From: Isoptericola chiayiensis
GTDB lineage: Bacteria; Actinomycetota; Actinomycetes; Actinomycetales; Cellulomonadaceae
Direction: 5' to 3'
Assembly: GCF_013149805.1 (NCBI RefSeq)
Contig: NZ_JABEZT010000002.1
Coordinates: forward strand, 434,001 to 498,000
Length of the DNA stretch: 64,000 bases
The notes beneath the pieces were generated by a model. The model searched no databases. It was not told the DNA's origin and saw only the letters and a list, made by a program, of their open reading frames with translations. Positions within the stretch are counted from its first letter, which is position 1, and every line of letters begins with the position of its first letter. The position numbers and the translations under genes were made by a program. This document shows positions 22,846 through 31,891 of the stretch, piece by piece.

Positions 22846-23222
22846 CACTCGCCGGCCCGCGCGCGCAGCTCGTAGCGCGGGTTGAACATGGTGCGGCGGC
22901 CGTCGCGGTCGGCGACCATCCCCTCGACGCGCAGGCGGCGTCCGGGCTGGATGCCGGCGATCTGACGCCGTCCCATCCACACGAGGTCGATCGAGCCGGA
23001 CCCGTCGAACAGCTCGGCCTCGACCGTCGGCACCTCCTGGCGGGGGTGCAGCACCACGGAGCGCAGCACGCCGGTGGCGGCGACGCGGTCGCGGTGGCGG
23101 ACGTCGACGAGGGGGGTGCAGCCGCTGACGGCGGCGGTGGCGTGGCGTTCCTCGTCGGCCGCGACCGTGTCGGTCGAGGCGAGCGCGGAGCGCACCAGGG
23201 TTCGCAGGGACATGGCGGTCAC
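22845..23222 (-). CDS. OB-fold nucleic acid-binding protein
   Basis: A 125-residue single OB-fold domain: VRHRDRVAATGVLRSVVLHP forms the first strands, followed by AELFDGSGSIDLVWMGRRQI and LRVEGMVADRDGRRTMFNPRYEL. The layout resembles RecG- and aspartyl-tRNA-synthetase-type OB domains. Start GTG 23222 overlaps the DUF3710 stop (GTGA), with an ATG three codons later as a weaker alternative. It lies in a conserved actinobacterial gene string; a role in DNA or RNA transactions is presumed from the fold. Confidence 0.85.
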   Translation of the reverse strand: MTAMSLRTLVRSALASTDTVAADEERHATAAVSGCTPLVDVRHRDRVAATGVLRSVVLHPRQEVPTVEAELFDGSGSIDLVWMGRRQIAGIQPGRRLRVEGMVADRDGRRTMFNPRYELRARAGE

Positions 23223-24013
23223 CGGGTCTCGGTGATCTCGGGCCCGCGCTCGAGCGGGTCGAACGACGGCGTCCGCGGCGTGGCGCCCTCGGGCCCGGCG
23301 GCGGCTTCCCCGGGCCCCGCGGCCTCGGCCCCCTCGGCACCGTCGGCGCCCGGCTTCTGCGCCTGCTGCGGCAGGGTGAGGGCGAGCAGGTCGCGCGGCG
23401 GGCGCGGGCTGCCGTCGCGGACCACGACCACGTTGGCGAACACGGACTCGAGCGGCTTGGCGGCCTCGGCGTCGACGGCGGCGCGTCCGGACAGCACGCC
23501 CCGCAGGAACCAGCGGGGCCCGTCGAACCCGATGAACCGCGCGGGGCGGACGGCGGGCTCGCCTTCCTTCGTCGTGGCGGGGATGCGGGCCAGCAGCTCG
23601 CGCCCGAACGTGCCCGGGACGTCGTCGACCGTGCCGCCCTGCTTGGTGAGCGACGCGGCGATCTCACCGCGGACCTCGTCCCAGATGCCCTCGGACTTCG
23701 GTGCGGCGAAGGCCTGCACCTGCAGCACCGACCCCTTGAGGGAGGCGGCGACGCCGGTCACCTTCTGCGACTTCTTGTCGACCTCCATGCGCAGCTGCAG
23801 ACCGGGCAGCACGGGCAGCCAGATGGCGCCGAGGTCCACCCGGGGTCCCATGGCGTCGACCTGCGACGAGTCGAACGGACCGCGCGCCTTCGGCTCGGTG
23901 GCCGGCTCGGCCGACTCGTCCGGTCCCGTGGCCGCTGCCTCCGCCGAGGCGGGCTCGGTCGCCTCGGCGGCCTCGGTCGCGTTGGTCGACGTCTTGCGCC
24001 GGAACAGACCCAC
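23219..24013 (-). CDS. DUF3710 family protein
   Basis: A 264-residue soluble protein. A low-complexity Ala/Glu N-terminus (about 5-45) precedes the conserved domain with GPFDSSQVDA, VDLGAIWLPVLPGLQLRMEV and RFIGFDGPRWFLRGVLSGRA; the C-terminus is again Ala/Gly/Pro-rich. GTG 24013 is chosen because AAGGAG precedes it and it yields the family start GLFRRK. Function unknown. It leads the coupled string DUF3710 - OB-fold - DUF3159. Confidence 0.85.
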   Translation of the reverse strand: MGLFRRKTSTNATEAAEATEPASAEAAATGPDESAEPATEPKARGPFDSSQVDAMGPRVDLGAIWLPVLPGLQLRMEVDKKSQKVTGVAASLKGSVLQVQAFAAPKSEGIWDEVRGEIAASLTKQGGTVDDVPGTFGRELLARIPATTKEGEPAVRPARFIGFDGPRWFLRGVLSGRAAVDAEAAKPLESVFANVVVVRDGSPRPPRDLLALTLPQQAQKPGADGAEGAEAAGPGEAAAGPEGATPRTPSFDPLERGPEITETR

Positions 24014-24104
24014 CAGGGATCTCCTTGTCTCGTCGATCGGCACGGCGCTCCGCCGGCCGTCTTCCAGGGTAGACCGGTCCGCGAACCGTGAGGGAACGTG
24101 CTGG

Positions 24105-24590
24105 TCAGGCGCCGGTGTGGCCGCCGCTGGAACCGAAACCGCCCGCTCCGCGGTGCGATCCGGGCAGCTTCTGCGCGGTCACGAACCGCGCCCGTTCGAC
24201 GCGCTGGACCACGAGCTGGGCGATCCGGTCGCCGCGCTCGAGCCGCACCGTCGCGGTCGGGTCTGTGTTGGCGAGGACGACCTTGATCTCGCCGCGGTAG
24301 CCGGCGTCCACGGTGCCCGGGGCGTTGACGACCGTGACGCCGTGCTTGGCCGCCAGGCCGGAGCGCGGGTGCACGAACGCCGCGTACCCGTCGGGCAGCG
24401 CGATCGCGATGCCGGTCGGGACGACGGCACGCTGCAGCGGGCCGAGCTCGACGTCCTCGGTGGTGGTCAGGTCCGCCCCGGCGTCACCGGGGTGCGCGTA
24501 CGCCGGCGGGGCGACGCCGTCGTCGAGCAGGGTCACGAGGACGTCGACGGTGCTCCCGTCGGTGTCGGCAGGGGTGGTCTCGGCTGGCAC
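24105..24590 (-). CDS. dut: dUTP diphosphatase
   Basis: Trimeric dUTPase that removes dUTP and makes dUMP for thymidylate synthesis. All five family motifs are visible in 161 residues: HPGDAGADL, HPRSGLAAKHG, NAPGTVDAGYRGE, RGDRIAQLV and the C-terminal GAGGFGSSG arm that closes over the active site. TAGGCT ends 6 nt before the GTG start, giving a leaderless transcript. The gene is divergent from DUF3093 with 43 bp between them. Confidence 0.97.
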   Translation of the reverse strand: MPAETTPADTDGSTVDVLVTLLDDGVAPPAYAHPGDAGADLTTTEDVELGPLQRAVVPTGIAIALPDGYAAFVHPRSGLAAKHGVTVVNAPGTVDAGYRGEIKVVLANTDPTATVRLERGDRIAQLVVQRVERARFVTAQKLPGSHRGAGGFGSSGGHTGA

Positions 24591-24633
24591 GCGGGCAGCC
24601 TATCGGACCTTCCGGACCTGCGATCATGGGGGC

Positions 24634-25131
24634 ATGAACGACGCGCCCGCCCGTCCGGGCAGCCCGACCGGACCCGCTGCGACGCCCCTGTACCGTGAGC
24701 GGCTCCTGCCCGGGCCCGGGGCCTGGGTGACCGCCCTGGGGCTCGGGATCCTGGTCGCGGTGCTCGTGCTGCCCCTGGCGCCGCTCGTCGCGCCGGGCGC
24801 CGGGGTGCTGGTCGCCGCGGCGACGGTCGCGACCCTGGTGGCGACCGCCCCGGTGATCGAGGTCGGCGACGGCGCGCTGCGGGCCGGTCCCGCCCGTGTG
24901 CCGGTGGACGTGCTCGGCGAGGTGACGCCGATCTTCAGCGCCGAGGAGATGCGGGTCGCGCTGGGACCGGAGCTGGACGCCCGCGCGTACGTGTGCCTGC
25001 GCAGCTGGGCCCGGACGGGGTTGCGGGTGGACCTGCGCGACCCGGCCGACCCGACCCCCTACTGGCTCGTCTCGACCCGGCGACCCGACGACCTGGCTGC
25101 GGCGCTCGACGAGGAGTCGGCGCGGCGCTGA
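24634..25131 (+). CDS. DUF3093 membrane protein
   Basis: A 165-residue protein with two N-terminal membrane helices (about 30-75) and a C-terminal soluble domain. YRERLLPGPGAWV at the start, FSAEEMRVALGPELDARAYV and DPADPTPYWLVSTRRPDDLA at the end are family hallmarks. The family is actinobacterial and always beside dut. GATCAT ends 6 nt before the ATG, so a leaderless start is likely. Function unknown. Confidence 0.85.
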   Translation: MNDAPARPGSPTGPAATPLYRERLLPGPGAWVTALGLGILVAVLVLPLAPLVAPGAGVLVAAATVATLVATAPVIEVGDGALRAGPARVPVDVLGEVTPIFSAEEMRVALGPELDARAYVCLRSWARTGLRVDLRDPADPTPYWLVSTRRPDDLAAALDEESARR

Positions 25132-25193
25132 GGCCCGCCGGAAGGGCCCGCCGGTCCCGTCGGAGCAGCCACGGACGGGCCCGGGGACGACGA

Positions 25194-25224
25194 AGACCGC
25201 CACGCCCCGGGGGCATGACGGTCT
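25194..25224. terminator. Probable terminator between DUF3093 and DUF4193
   Basis: An imperfect stem starts with AGACCG (25194-25199) pairing with CGGTCT (25219-25224) and closes around GCCCC/GGGGC. It lies between convergent genes, 36 bp from the DUF4193 stop. Confidence 0.5.
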
Positions 25225-25260
25225 ACCGGTCGGTGCGACGGGAGCGCGGCGTCGTTCGGC

Positions 25261-25560
25261 TCAGGCCGCGCACTCGGTGCAGACCATCTGGCCCTTCTTC
25301 TCGTAGGCCAGCTGGCTGCGGTGGTGCACGAGGAAGCAGCTCGAGCAGGTGAACTCGTCCGCCTGACGCGGCAGGACCCGCACGGCGAGCTCCTCACCGG
25401 AGAGGTCGGCACCCGGAAGCTCGAATCCTTCCGCCGCCTCCGTCTCGTCCTCGTCGACGACCCCCGAGGACTTGTCGGAGCGACGGGCCTGGAGCTCCTG
25501 GATGGAGTCCTGCTCGTTGTCCTCGTCGTTCTTGCGGGGTGCGTCGTAGTCGGTGGCCAT
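25261..25560 (-). CDS. DUF4193 zinc-ribbon-like protein
   Basis: A 99-residue acidic protein whose C-terminus holds two CxxC pairs, FTCSSCFLVHHRSQLA and MVCTECAA, forming a probable zinc ribbon. The N-terminus MATDYDAPRKNDEDNEQDS and VVDEDETEAAEGFELPGADL are highly conserved in actinobacteria. Related proteins have been linked to RNA-polymerase-associated roles, but no function can be read directly here. ATG 25558-25560. CATTAT on the minus strand at 25603-25608 is a possible -10. Confidence 0.88.
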   Translation of the reverse strand: MATDYDAPRKNDEDNEQDSIQELQARRSDKSSGVVDEDETEAAEGFELPGADLSGEELAVRVLPRQADEFTCSSCFLVHHRSQLAYEKKGQMVCTECAA

Positions 25561-25819
25561 CTGTGGTGTCACGCTCCGTGATCTCGGTGTCGGTACGCGC
25601 TGATAATGCGCCTCGCCCGGGTTTTGTTCCCGCTCGGCCCACGGATTGTGCACCATCCGCGACGGGCTCGCGACATGGCACGCTGTCGCGCCGGTCACAT
25701 GCCCTCTGACCTGCACGAACGGTAGATCCCGGGTGTCCGGTGCGCAAACCGGTCCGCACCCCGGCCGCGACCGCCCGGGCCGGTGCCCGGGGCGACACCG
25801 AGACGGCGAGCCGGTGCGA

Positions 25820-26665
25820 TCAGCCCTCGGCGCCGTCGGCCCCGGCGGACTCGAGCAGGCCGACCAGCTCGGCCTGACGCTCGGGGCAGCCGGCCACGGT
25901 CATCAGACCGGTGGCGGGCTCGCCGCGCAGCCCGGTCAGCGCCGCACCGGCCTCGACGGCGACCAGTCCCCCGGCCGCGACGTCCCACGGGTTCAGCCCG
26001 CGCTCGTAGTAGAGGTCGAGCGCGCCCTCGGCGACGAGGCACAGGTCGATCGCGGCGGCACCCAGCCGGCGGATGTCGCGCACCTGCGGCAGCACCGCGG
26101 CCAGCACCTGCGCCTGGTGCGCACGCCGCCCGGCGTCGTAGCCGAAACCGGTGCTGACCAGGCTCGTGGCCAACGAGTCCGCGCGGCGCACCTGCACCGG
26201 CTCGCCGTCCCGGTCCGCCCCCTGACCGCGGGCCGCCGTCCAGGTCACGCCGTCCACGACGGAGTGCACGGCGCCGGCCAGCACGGTCCAGCGCGCCGGG
26301 TCGGGCTCCCCGGCCACGACGGCGACGGACACCGCGTAGGACGCGACGCCGTACAGGTAGTTGACGGTGCCGTCGATCGGGTCGAGCACCCAGGTCAGCC
26401 CGCTGGTGCCCGGCACGTCGTCGCCCTCCTCGCCGAGGATCGCGTCGTGCGGGCGCCGCGCGGCGAGGCGCCGCCGCAGCAGGTCCTCCGACGCGCGGTC
26501 CATGTCGGTGACCGGGTCGACGGCGGTGGACTTGGTCGCCGCGACCTCCACGCGGGCGGGGCGACCGCCGCGGACGAGGGCGCCCGCCTCGGCGGCCAGG
26601 GAGCGTGCCTGGGCACGCAGGTCGGTGATCTCGGACTCGGTGGGCAGGGCAGCTGCAGAGCTCAC
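25820..26665 (-). CDS. suhB: Inositol monophosphatase family protein
   Basis: Mg2+-dependent phosphatase of 281 residues, probably acting on myo-inositol phosphates for mycothiol or phosphatidylinositol synthesis. The metal-binding motifs are GEEGDD, DPIDGTVNYLYG (D-P-x-D-G-T-x-N) and the second signature WDVAAGGLVAVEAGA. The GTG at 26663-26665 gives a normal N-terminus with GGATGG upstream; longer frames are unsupported. The gap to DUF4193 (25561-25819) shows only the DUF4193 promoter region. Confidence 0.93.
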   Translation of the reverse strand: MSSAAALPTESEITDLRAQARSLAAEAGALVRGGRPARVEVAATKSTAVDPVTDMDRASEDLLRRRLAARRPHDAILGEEGDDVPGTSGLTWVLDPIDGTVNYLYGVASYAVSVAVVAGEPDPARWTVLAGAVHSVVDGVTWTAARGQGADRDGEPVQVRRADSLATSLVSTGFGYDAGRRAHQAQVLAAVLPQVRDIRRLGAAAIDLCLVAEGALDLYYERGLNPWDVAAGGLVAVEAGAALTGLRGEPATGLMTVAGCPERQAELVGLLESAGADGAEG

Positions 26666-26773
26666 GTGTCCATCCTGCCCGATTCGCGGCCCCCGTGGGC
26701 CCTGTGGGATCGACGGCACACCGACGCGCCTGCCGCGGGACGCCCGGACCGGGTGGCACCCTCGAACGAGCGG

Positions 26774-26792
26774 GCCCGCCACGCTGGCGGGC
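26774..26792 (+). promoter_or_regulatory. Hairpin next to the sepH ribosome binding site
   Basis: GCCCGCC (26774-26780) and GGCGGGC (26786-26792) form a perfect 7-bp stem with a 5-nt loop, ending 2 bp before the GAGGAGG ribosome binding site of sepH. It could tune translation or end upstream transcription. Confidence 0.35.
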
Positions 26793-26805
26793 GTGAGGAG
26801 GAACC

Positions 26806-28074
26806 ATGGCCGAGCTCGAGCTCGTGACGTTGCACGAGGACGCCGAACGCCTGGTCCTGCGCGACCCGGACGGCGTCGAGCACACCCTGGCGATCTCGGA
26901 GGCCCTGCGTGCCGCGGTCCGCCGCGACCGACCCCGCACGGAGGCGCTGCAGGCCGCCGCCGAGGCACCGCTGCGCCCCCGGGAGATCCAGTCGCGGCTG
27001 CGTGCCGGGGCCACCGCCGAGGATCTCGCCGCCGAGTCCGGGCTGCCCCTGGAGCACGTGCGCCGCTACGAGTGGCCCGTGGCCGCGGAGCGGGACCACG
27101 TGGTCGCGCGCGTGCGTGACCACCGGGTGGACACCGAGAAGGAGGTGACCCTCGGCGAGCTCGCGGACGCACGGCTGGCCGCCCGGGGGGTCGACGCGCA
27201 GGAGGCGTCGTGGTCGGCGCGCCGCGACGGCAACGCGCCGTGGCGCGTCTCGGTGCACTTCTCGGCCGGGGGGCGCGAGCGCGACGCCGAGTGGTCGTTC
27301 GACCCCAAGGGTCGCGTGGTCACCGCCCTGGACGACGAGGCGCGCTGGCTCGGCCAGCCGGACGACCCGGTCTCCCCCGAGATCCTCGGCGTGCCGTCCC
27401 GGCTCGAGTCCGGGCGTGCGCCCGCGCCGGAGCCGCACCCGGCGCAGGACGCCACCGCGGCCCTGCTGGACGACCTCGCGGGACGGCGCGGACAGCGCCC
27501 GCAGCGCAGCCGCCCGGAGCGCGGCCCGCAGGACGACGAGCTCCCGCTCGGTCTGCAGTCCCCGCCGGTACCCGCGCCCGCCGAGGCGACCGGGGCGAGC
27601 GTCGTCGACCTGGGTGCCCGACGCAACGCCCAGCGGACGGGTCCTGACGCGAACGCCTCGGCGGGCTCCCCCGGGGACGCGCCCGCGGAGGTGTCGTCGC
27701 ACCGGGGGAAGGACTCCGACGGCGGGGACGTCGCGGAGGCCGAGGGGTCGCCGAGCGACGCGCCGGCCCGCAAGGCCGCCGCACCTGAGGTCTCCGGACC
27801 CGAGGCTCCGCGACCCGTGGCCGCCGACGCCGAGTCCTCCGCCGCGGACGCGACGGACGCGACGGACACGCCGAGCACCCCGCCCGGTCCCGTCCCGGCA
27901 ACGCAGGGCAGGGCCGCCGACGAGGCCGCGCCGACGTCGGACGCCGGGCCTGTCCCGACCGCCGGGTCGGCGCCCCGTCCGGGACCGGCGGCGCGCCGCA
28001 ACGCGCGCAAGGGCCGGGCGCAGATGCCGAGCTGGGACGAGATCGTGTTCGGCGGCGCACGCCCGTCCTCCTGA
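26806..28074 (+). CDS. sepH: Septation protein SepH (DUF3071)
   Basis: Cell-division protein that in Streptomyces and mycobacteria binds FtsZ and stimulates its assembly. The N-terminal DUF3071 domain (about 1-170) includes the helix-turn-helix LRPREIQSRLRAGATAEDLA (56-75) and ends with EWSFDPKGRVVTALDDEARW. A long acidic Pro/Ala-rich linker follows, then the conserved C-terminal tag AQMPSWDEIVFG. 422 residues. ATG 26806 has GAGGAGG 4 bp upstream. It converges with thymidine kinase, 28 bp apart. Confidence 0.92.
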   Translation: MAELELVTLHEDAERLVLRDPDGVEHTLAISEALRAAVRRDRPRTEALQAAAEAPLRPREIQSRLRAGATAEDLAAESGLPLEHVRRYEWPVAAERDHVVARVRDHRVDTEKEVTLGELADARLAARGVDAQEASWSARRDGNAPWRVSVHFSAGGRERDAEWSFDPKGRVVTALDDEARWLGQPDDPVSPEILGVPSRLESGRAPAPEPHPAQDATAALLDDLAGRRGQRPQRSRPERGPQDDELPLGLQSPPVPAPAEATGASVVDLGARRNAQRTGPDANASAGSPGDAPAEVSSHRGKDSDGGDVAEAEGSPSDAPARKAAAPEVSGPEAPRPVAADAESSAADATDATDTPSTPPGPVPATQGRAADEAAPTSDAGPVPTAGSAPRPGPAARRNARKGRAQMPSWDEIVFGGARPSS

Positions 28075-28102
28075 GGACTCAGGGCACGGGGCGCGGCACG
28101 GC

Positions 28103-28747
28103 TCAGCGCACGTCGAGCATGGTGTCCGACGCCGGTGCCAGCCGCCGGGCGGCGTCGGCGGTCATGCGGCGCATGTGGTGACGGCGGCACAGCACCTCGT
28201 AGGCGACGTCCGCCCCGGCGGCGACGTCCCCGACCACGACCTGGTCGCCCTCGACGACCATGACGCCGTCGACGGTGCGGGCGTTGTGGGTGGCTCGCGC
28301 CCCGCACCAGCACAGCGACTGGACCTGCAGCACCTCGATCCGGTCGGCGAGCTCGACGAGGCGCGCCGAGCCCGGGAAGAGACGCGTACGGAAGTCGGCG
28401 GTGATCCCGAACGCGAACACGTCGATCTCGTTCTCGTCGACCAGCCGGGCGAGCTGCTCGACCTGCTCGGGCGAGTAGAACTGCGCCTCGTCGCACACCA
28501 GGTAGTCGACCAGGTGGCCCTGGCGGCGTTCGGCGCCGATGACCTCCCAGAAGTCGGTGTCGTCGTCGACCTCGCGGGCCTGGACCTCGAGGCCGAGGCG
28601 TGAGGAGAGCCGCGCGACACCGGCCCGGTCGTCCCGGGTGAAGATCAGCCCCTGGCGGCCCCGGGCGCGGTGGTTGTGGTCCGTCTGCAGGGCCAGCGTC
28701 GACTTGCCGCTGTCCATGGTCCCGGAGAAGAAGACGAGCTCGGCCAT
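28103..28747 (-). CDS. tdk: Thymidine kinase
   Basis: Salvage kinase making dTMP from thymidine, 214 residues, type II (tetrameric) family. The P-loop is SGTMDSGKST (8-17), the Walker B/DEAQF motif is CDEAQFYSPEQ, and the zinc site uses LCWCGA plus the C-terminal LCRRHH. The thymidine-binding lasso lies between. An AAGGATC sequence precedes the ATG at 28745-28747. It complements dut upstream in the pyrimidine supply. Confidence 0.96.
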   Translation of the reverse strand: MAELVFFSGTMDSGKSTLALQTDHNHRARGRQGLIFTRDDRAGVARLSSRLGLEVQAREVDDDTDFWEVIGAERRQGHLVDYLVCDEAQFYSPEQVEQLARLVDENEIDVFAFGITADFRTRLFPGSARLVELADRIEVLQVQSLCWCGARATHNARTVDGVMVVEGDQVVVGDVAAGADVAYEVLCRRHHMRRMTADAARRLAPASDTMLDVR

Positions 28748-28789
28748 GCGGTGATCCTTCCAGATGCCCGGGGGTCGCGGCGTGCCCGT

Positions 28790-30010
28790 TCAGGCGCGAG
28801 CGGCCCTGGCGGCGCGCGCCCGGCGTACCGCGTGCGGCAGGACGGCGACCAGCGGCAGCGCCGAGGCGCCGAGCGCCCCGCTGAGGCCGACGCCCTGGGC
28901 GACGACACCGACGCCGAGCGACCCGGCCCCCGTGCCGCCGTCGTAGGCGATGTTCCAGGCGGCGCTGGCCGTGCCGTGCCCCTGCGGGCCGGCCTCGCGG
29001 AACATGAGCACGAGCGTGTCGTTCTGCAGCGCGCCGAAGCCGACGCCGTACAGCAGGCCCGCGGTCATCGCGACGACGACGGCGAGCGCCCCGGTGAGCG
29101 TGCCGGCCGCGAGGGCGATCCCGAGCGTCCCGACGGTGCACGCCCCGATCCCGAGCGGCAGCAGCGGGCCGACGCCCTCGGAGTCGGCGCGCACGCCGGC
29201 CCACCAGCGTCCGACGGTCATGGTGAGGCTGATCGCGAGAAGCACGAGGGAGGCCGTCGTGGCGGGGAAGGCCAGCGGCACGAACGAGGTGGCGCCGCCG
29301 AACGCGCACGAGGCGACGAGCAGCAGCACGCCGGAGCCCGCGAGCGTGCGGTAGCGCACGGGGCCGGCCGCCGGCCCGACGGCGGCGAGACCGGTGCCGT
29401 CGTCGGCCCCGGCGGCGCCGGGCATGCCCATATCGGACCCGTCGGGGTCGGGCGAGGTGGCCGTGCGTCCGCTCTCGTGGATCGCGAGCGTCACGAGCGC
29501 GCCGAGCACCGAGGCGGCGCCGGCCACGGAGAAGACGACGCCGAAGCCGACGTGCTCGGCGGCCCACACCCCGACGGGCAGCAGGAGCGCCTGCGGCACC
29601 CCGATCGCGACGCCGTAGGCACCCAGGCCGCGGCCCCGTCGTTCGGGCGGCACCAGCTCGGCGACCAGGGCGCTGCCGGCGACGACGAACATGCCGAACC
29701 CGATGCCGCGCACGGCGGAGACGACGAGCACCCAGCCGATCCCCGTGGACAGCAGGTAGGCGAAGGTCGGCACGCCGAGCAGCAGACCGCCGATGACGGA
29801 GGCCCGCCGCAGGGTCAGGACGCGCAGGAGTCGCGGCATGGCGAGCTGGACGGCGACGGTGGCGCCCATCATGACGCCGGTGGTGGCACCGACCGCTCCG
29901 GAGGCGGCACCGCCGGAGGCCGCCCACAGCGGCACCACGGACAGCAGCGGCGCGAACCCGGCGAACGCCGACGCCGTCGCCCACAGCAGGAGGCGGAAGT
30001 CGCGGGTCAT
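28790..30010 (-). CDS. Major facilitator superfamily transporter
   Basis: A 406-residue MFS protein with twelve predicted helices split by a charged loop after helix 6 (ESGRTATSPDPDGSDMG). The loop after helix 4 reads ERRGRGLGAYG, an MFS-like cytoplasmic motif. ATG 30010 overlaps the stop of the upstream phosphodiesterase (ATGA), tying it to the DUF5998-phosphodiesterase unit. The substrate cannot be predicted. Confidence 0.85.
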   Translation of the reverse strand: MTRDFRLLLWATASAFAGFAPLLSVVPLWAASGGAASGAVGATTGVMMGATVAVQLAMPRLLRVLTLRRASVIGGLLLGVPTFAYLLSTGIGWVLVVSAVRGIGFGMFVVAGSALVAELVPPERRGRGLGAYGVAIGVPQALLLPVGVWAAEHVGFGVVFSVAGAASVLGALVTLAIHESGRTATSPDPDGSDMGMPGAAGADDGTGLAAVGPAAGPVRYRTLAGSGVLLLVASCAFGGATSFVPLAFPATTASLVLLAISLTMTVGRWWAGVRADSEGVGPLLPLGIGACTVGTLGIALAAGTLTGALAVVVAMTAGLLYGVGFGALQNDTLVLMFREAGPQGHGTASAAWNIAYDGGTGAGSLGVGVVAQGVGLSGALGASALPLVAVLPHAVRRARAARAARA

Positions 30011-31227
30011 CGCGTCCCCTCGGCCACGAGCAGGGGGACGATCATCTCCTCCGGTGTCAGGGACCCGTGCACGCCGGGCATGTGCCGCGCGGCGGCGGGA
30101 TGCAGGCGGGAGTCGACGACGGTGGCGCGCCCGCGGGCGGCGACCAGCACGTCGCCGACGGCGGGCAGGACGTGGTCGGCGACGGGTCCGAACCAGCCGG
30201 CCTTGATCGCGGCGTCCCGGGTCACGACGAGCGCGTCGTCACCCAGCCCCCCGGCCCACCGGTCCGCGACCGCCGCCGTGTCCGCGCCGGGTGTGGCGTA
30301 CACGTGCGTGAACCGGGGTTCGCCGCCGAGCAGGGCGACGTCGCGGGCGAGCTCGGGGCGCTCGGCGACGTCGTGCTGGCGGGTCAGGTTGGAGGTGATC
30401 TGGCCGTGGTCGGCGGTGACGAGCACGAGCGTGCCGGCGGGCAGGGACCGGACGAGGCGGCGCAGCTCGGCGTCGGTGGCTTCGAGGGCGTCGCCCCACT
30501 GCCAGGAGTCGGGGCCGTGCTGGTGGCCGGTCTTGTCGACGTCGCCCTGGTAGAGGTAGACGAGCCCGGGGTCGCGCAGGGCGGTCACGGTGGCGTCGAC
30601 CCGGTCGGCGAAGGTCTCGGCGCCGACGTAGCGGGGGCCGCGCAGGGCGGCGCGCGTCATGCCGGACCCGGCGAACTTGCGCGGGCCGGGGGCGACGACG
30701 GTGGTCGCGGCGCCGACCTGTTCCAGGACGGTGGGCTCGCGCTGCAGGTCGGCCGGGTCGGTGCGCAGCGGCGCCGCGGTCTTGGTGCCCGGCCGGTAGG
30801 GGTCGGACTGCTCGGTCCAGGAGACCATGGTGGCCAGTCCCCCGGTGGCGGGGTTGCGCTGGGTGTACCCGAGCAGGCCCGTGCACCCGGGCGGGGTGCC
30901 GGTGCCGAAGGTGGCCAGGGCCGCCGCCGTCGTGGAGGGCACGCTGGAGGTCAGCGACCGGGCGTCGGGCAGCAGGCCGCGCAGGAACGGGGCGTGCCCG
31001 CCGCGTTCGGAGAGGTTGTGCAGCCCGAGCCCGTCGACGAGGACGACGACGGCGCGGCGGACGGACGGCAGGCCGAGCGCCCGCGCGATGTCCGGGGAGC
31101 GCAGTCCCGTGGACGTGGTCAGGTCGAGTCCGAGCGCGCCGGCGACGGCGGGCAGCACGGCGGCGAGGGAGTCCTCGGCGTACGACGGCGCGACGAACCC
31201 GGCGGGCAGGGTGGGCGACGCCGTCAT
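30007..31227 (-). CDS. Alkaline phosphatase superfamily (nucleotide pyrophosphatase-type) protein
   Basis: A 406-residue metallo-phosphodiesterase/phosphatase. The N-terminal metal site is VVVLVDGLGLHNL, the nucleophile region SSVPSTTAAALATFGTG (first Thr after the SxPSTT turn), and later metal ligands lie in DVDKTGHQHGPDS and TADHGQ. No signal peptide is apparent, so it is probably cytoplasmic. ATG 31227 overlaps the DUF5998 stop in an ATGA, and its own stop overlaps the MFS start, so three genes form one coupled unit. Substrate unknown. Confidence 0.87.
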   Translation of the reverse strand: MTASPTLPAGFVAPSYAEDSLAAVLPAVAGALGLDLTTSTGLRSPDIARALGLPSVRRAVVVLVDGLGLHNLSERGGHAPFLRGLLPDARSLTSSVPSTTAAALATFGTGTPPGCTGLLGYTQRNPATGGLATMVSWTEQSDPYRPGTKTAAPLRTDPADLQREPTVLEQVGAATTVVAPGPRKFAGSGMTRAALRGPRYVGAETFADRVDATVTALRDPGLVYLYQGDVDKTGHQHGPDSWQWGDALEATDAELRRLVRSLPAGTLVLVTADHGQITSNLTRQHDVAERPELARDVALLGGEPRFTHVYATPGADTAAVADRWAGGLGDDALVVTRDAAIKAGWFGPVADHVLPAVGDVLVAARGRATVVDSRLHPAAARHMPGVHGSLTPEEMIVPLLVAEGTR

Positions 31228-31823
31228 CGACGCGGGCGCCCGCCGACGCCGGTGGCCGCGGAGAGCTGCCGGGCGAACGCGGCGGCCCGTCGCACGGCGT
31301 CGGACCCCTCGGCGGCGTCGCTGACCCGCACCACGACGTCGTCGGGGGTGATCTGGCCGGTGAGGCCGTGGTCGGCCTCGCAGTTCGGGTCCCCGCACTG
31401 CGCGGGTTCGAGGTCCACGCGCGAGATGCTCCCCCAGCCGATGGCGAGCGTGAGCTCGGCGGCGCTGTCCCCGGGACGGTGCTCGGCGGGTTCGGCGACG
31501 ACGTGGGTGAGCGCGACGGAGCGGATCTCCCCGAGCGGCACGGCCTCGGTGGTGGCGGCCGCCGAGGAGGGGTTGGCGGCGTCACCCTCGTGGTCGTCGA
31601 CGTGGGCGGCGACCAGCCGGGTGGGCGTCAGGGCCAGGACGGTCAGGTGGCGACGGACCTGGGAGTCGAACGTGGTCTCCGCCTGGACCAGGTGGGCCAG
31701 CACGGACTCGTCCGCGAGCGCGACGTCGAGGACGTCGGTCACGAGGTCCGGGTAGTAGCCGGCACGGTAGACGTGCGCGGTCAGCTCGTCGCGGAGGTTC
31801 TTTCCGGTGGTCGCAGAAGGCAC
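31224..31823 (-). CDS. DUF5998 family protein
   Basis: A 199-residue soluble protein of an actinobacterial family. TTGKNLRDELTAHVYRAGYY at the start, TFDSQVRRHLTVLALTPTRL in the middle and the paired cysteines QCGDPNCEADHG near residue 145 are conserved; the cysteines may bind metal. GTG 31821-31823 is chosen because GACAAT ends 6 nt upstream (leaderless). First gene of the DUF5998 - phosphodiesterase - MFS unit. Function unknown. Confidence 0.82.
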   Translation of the reverse strand: MPSATTGKNLRDELTAHVYRAGYYPDLVTDVLDVALADESVLAHLVQAETTFDSQVRRHLTVLALTPTRLVAAHVDDHEGDAANPSSAAATTEAVPLGEIRSVALTHVVAEPAEHRPGDSAAELTLAIGWGSISRVDLEPAQCGDPNCEADHGLTGQITPDDVVVRVSDAAEGSDAVRRAAAFARQLSAATGVGGRPRR

Positions 31824-31891
31824 CAGGGCATTGTCCCACTGTTCGCGCCGCCGGCGGAGTCGGTAGCGGGCGGCTGTGAACGGCCTCGGCT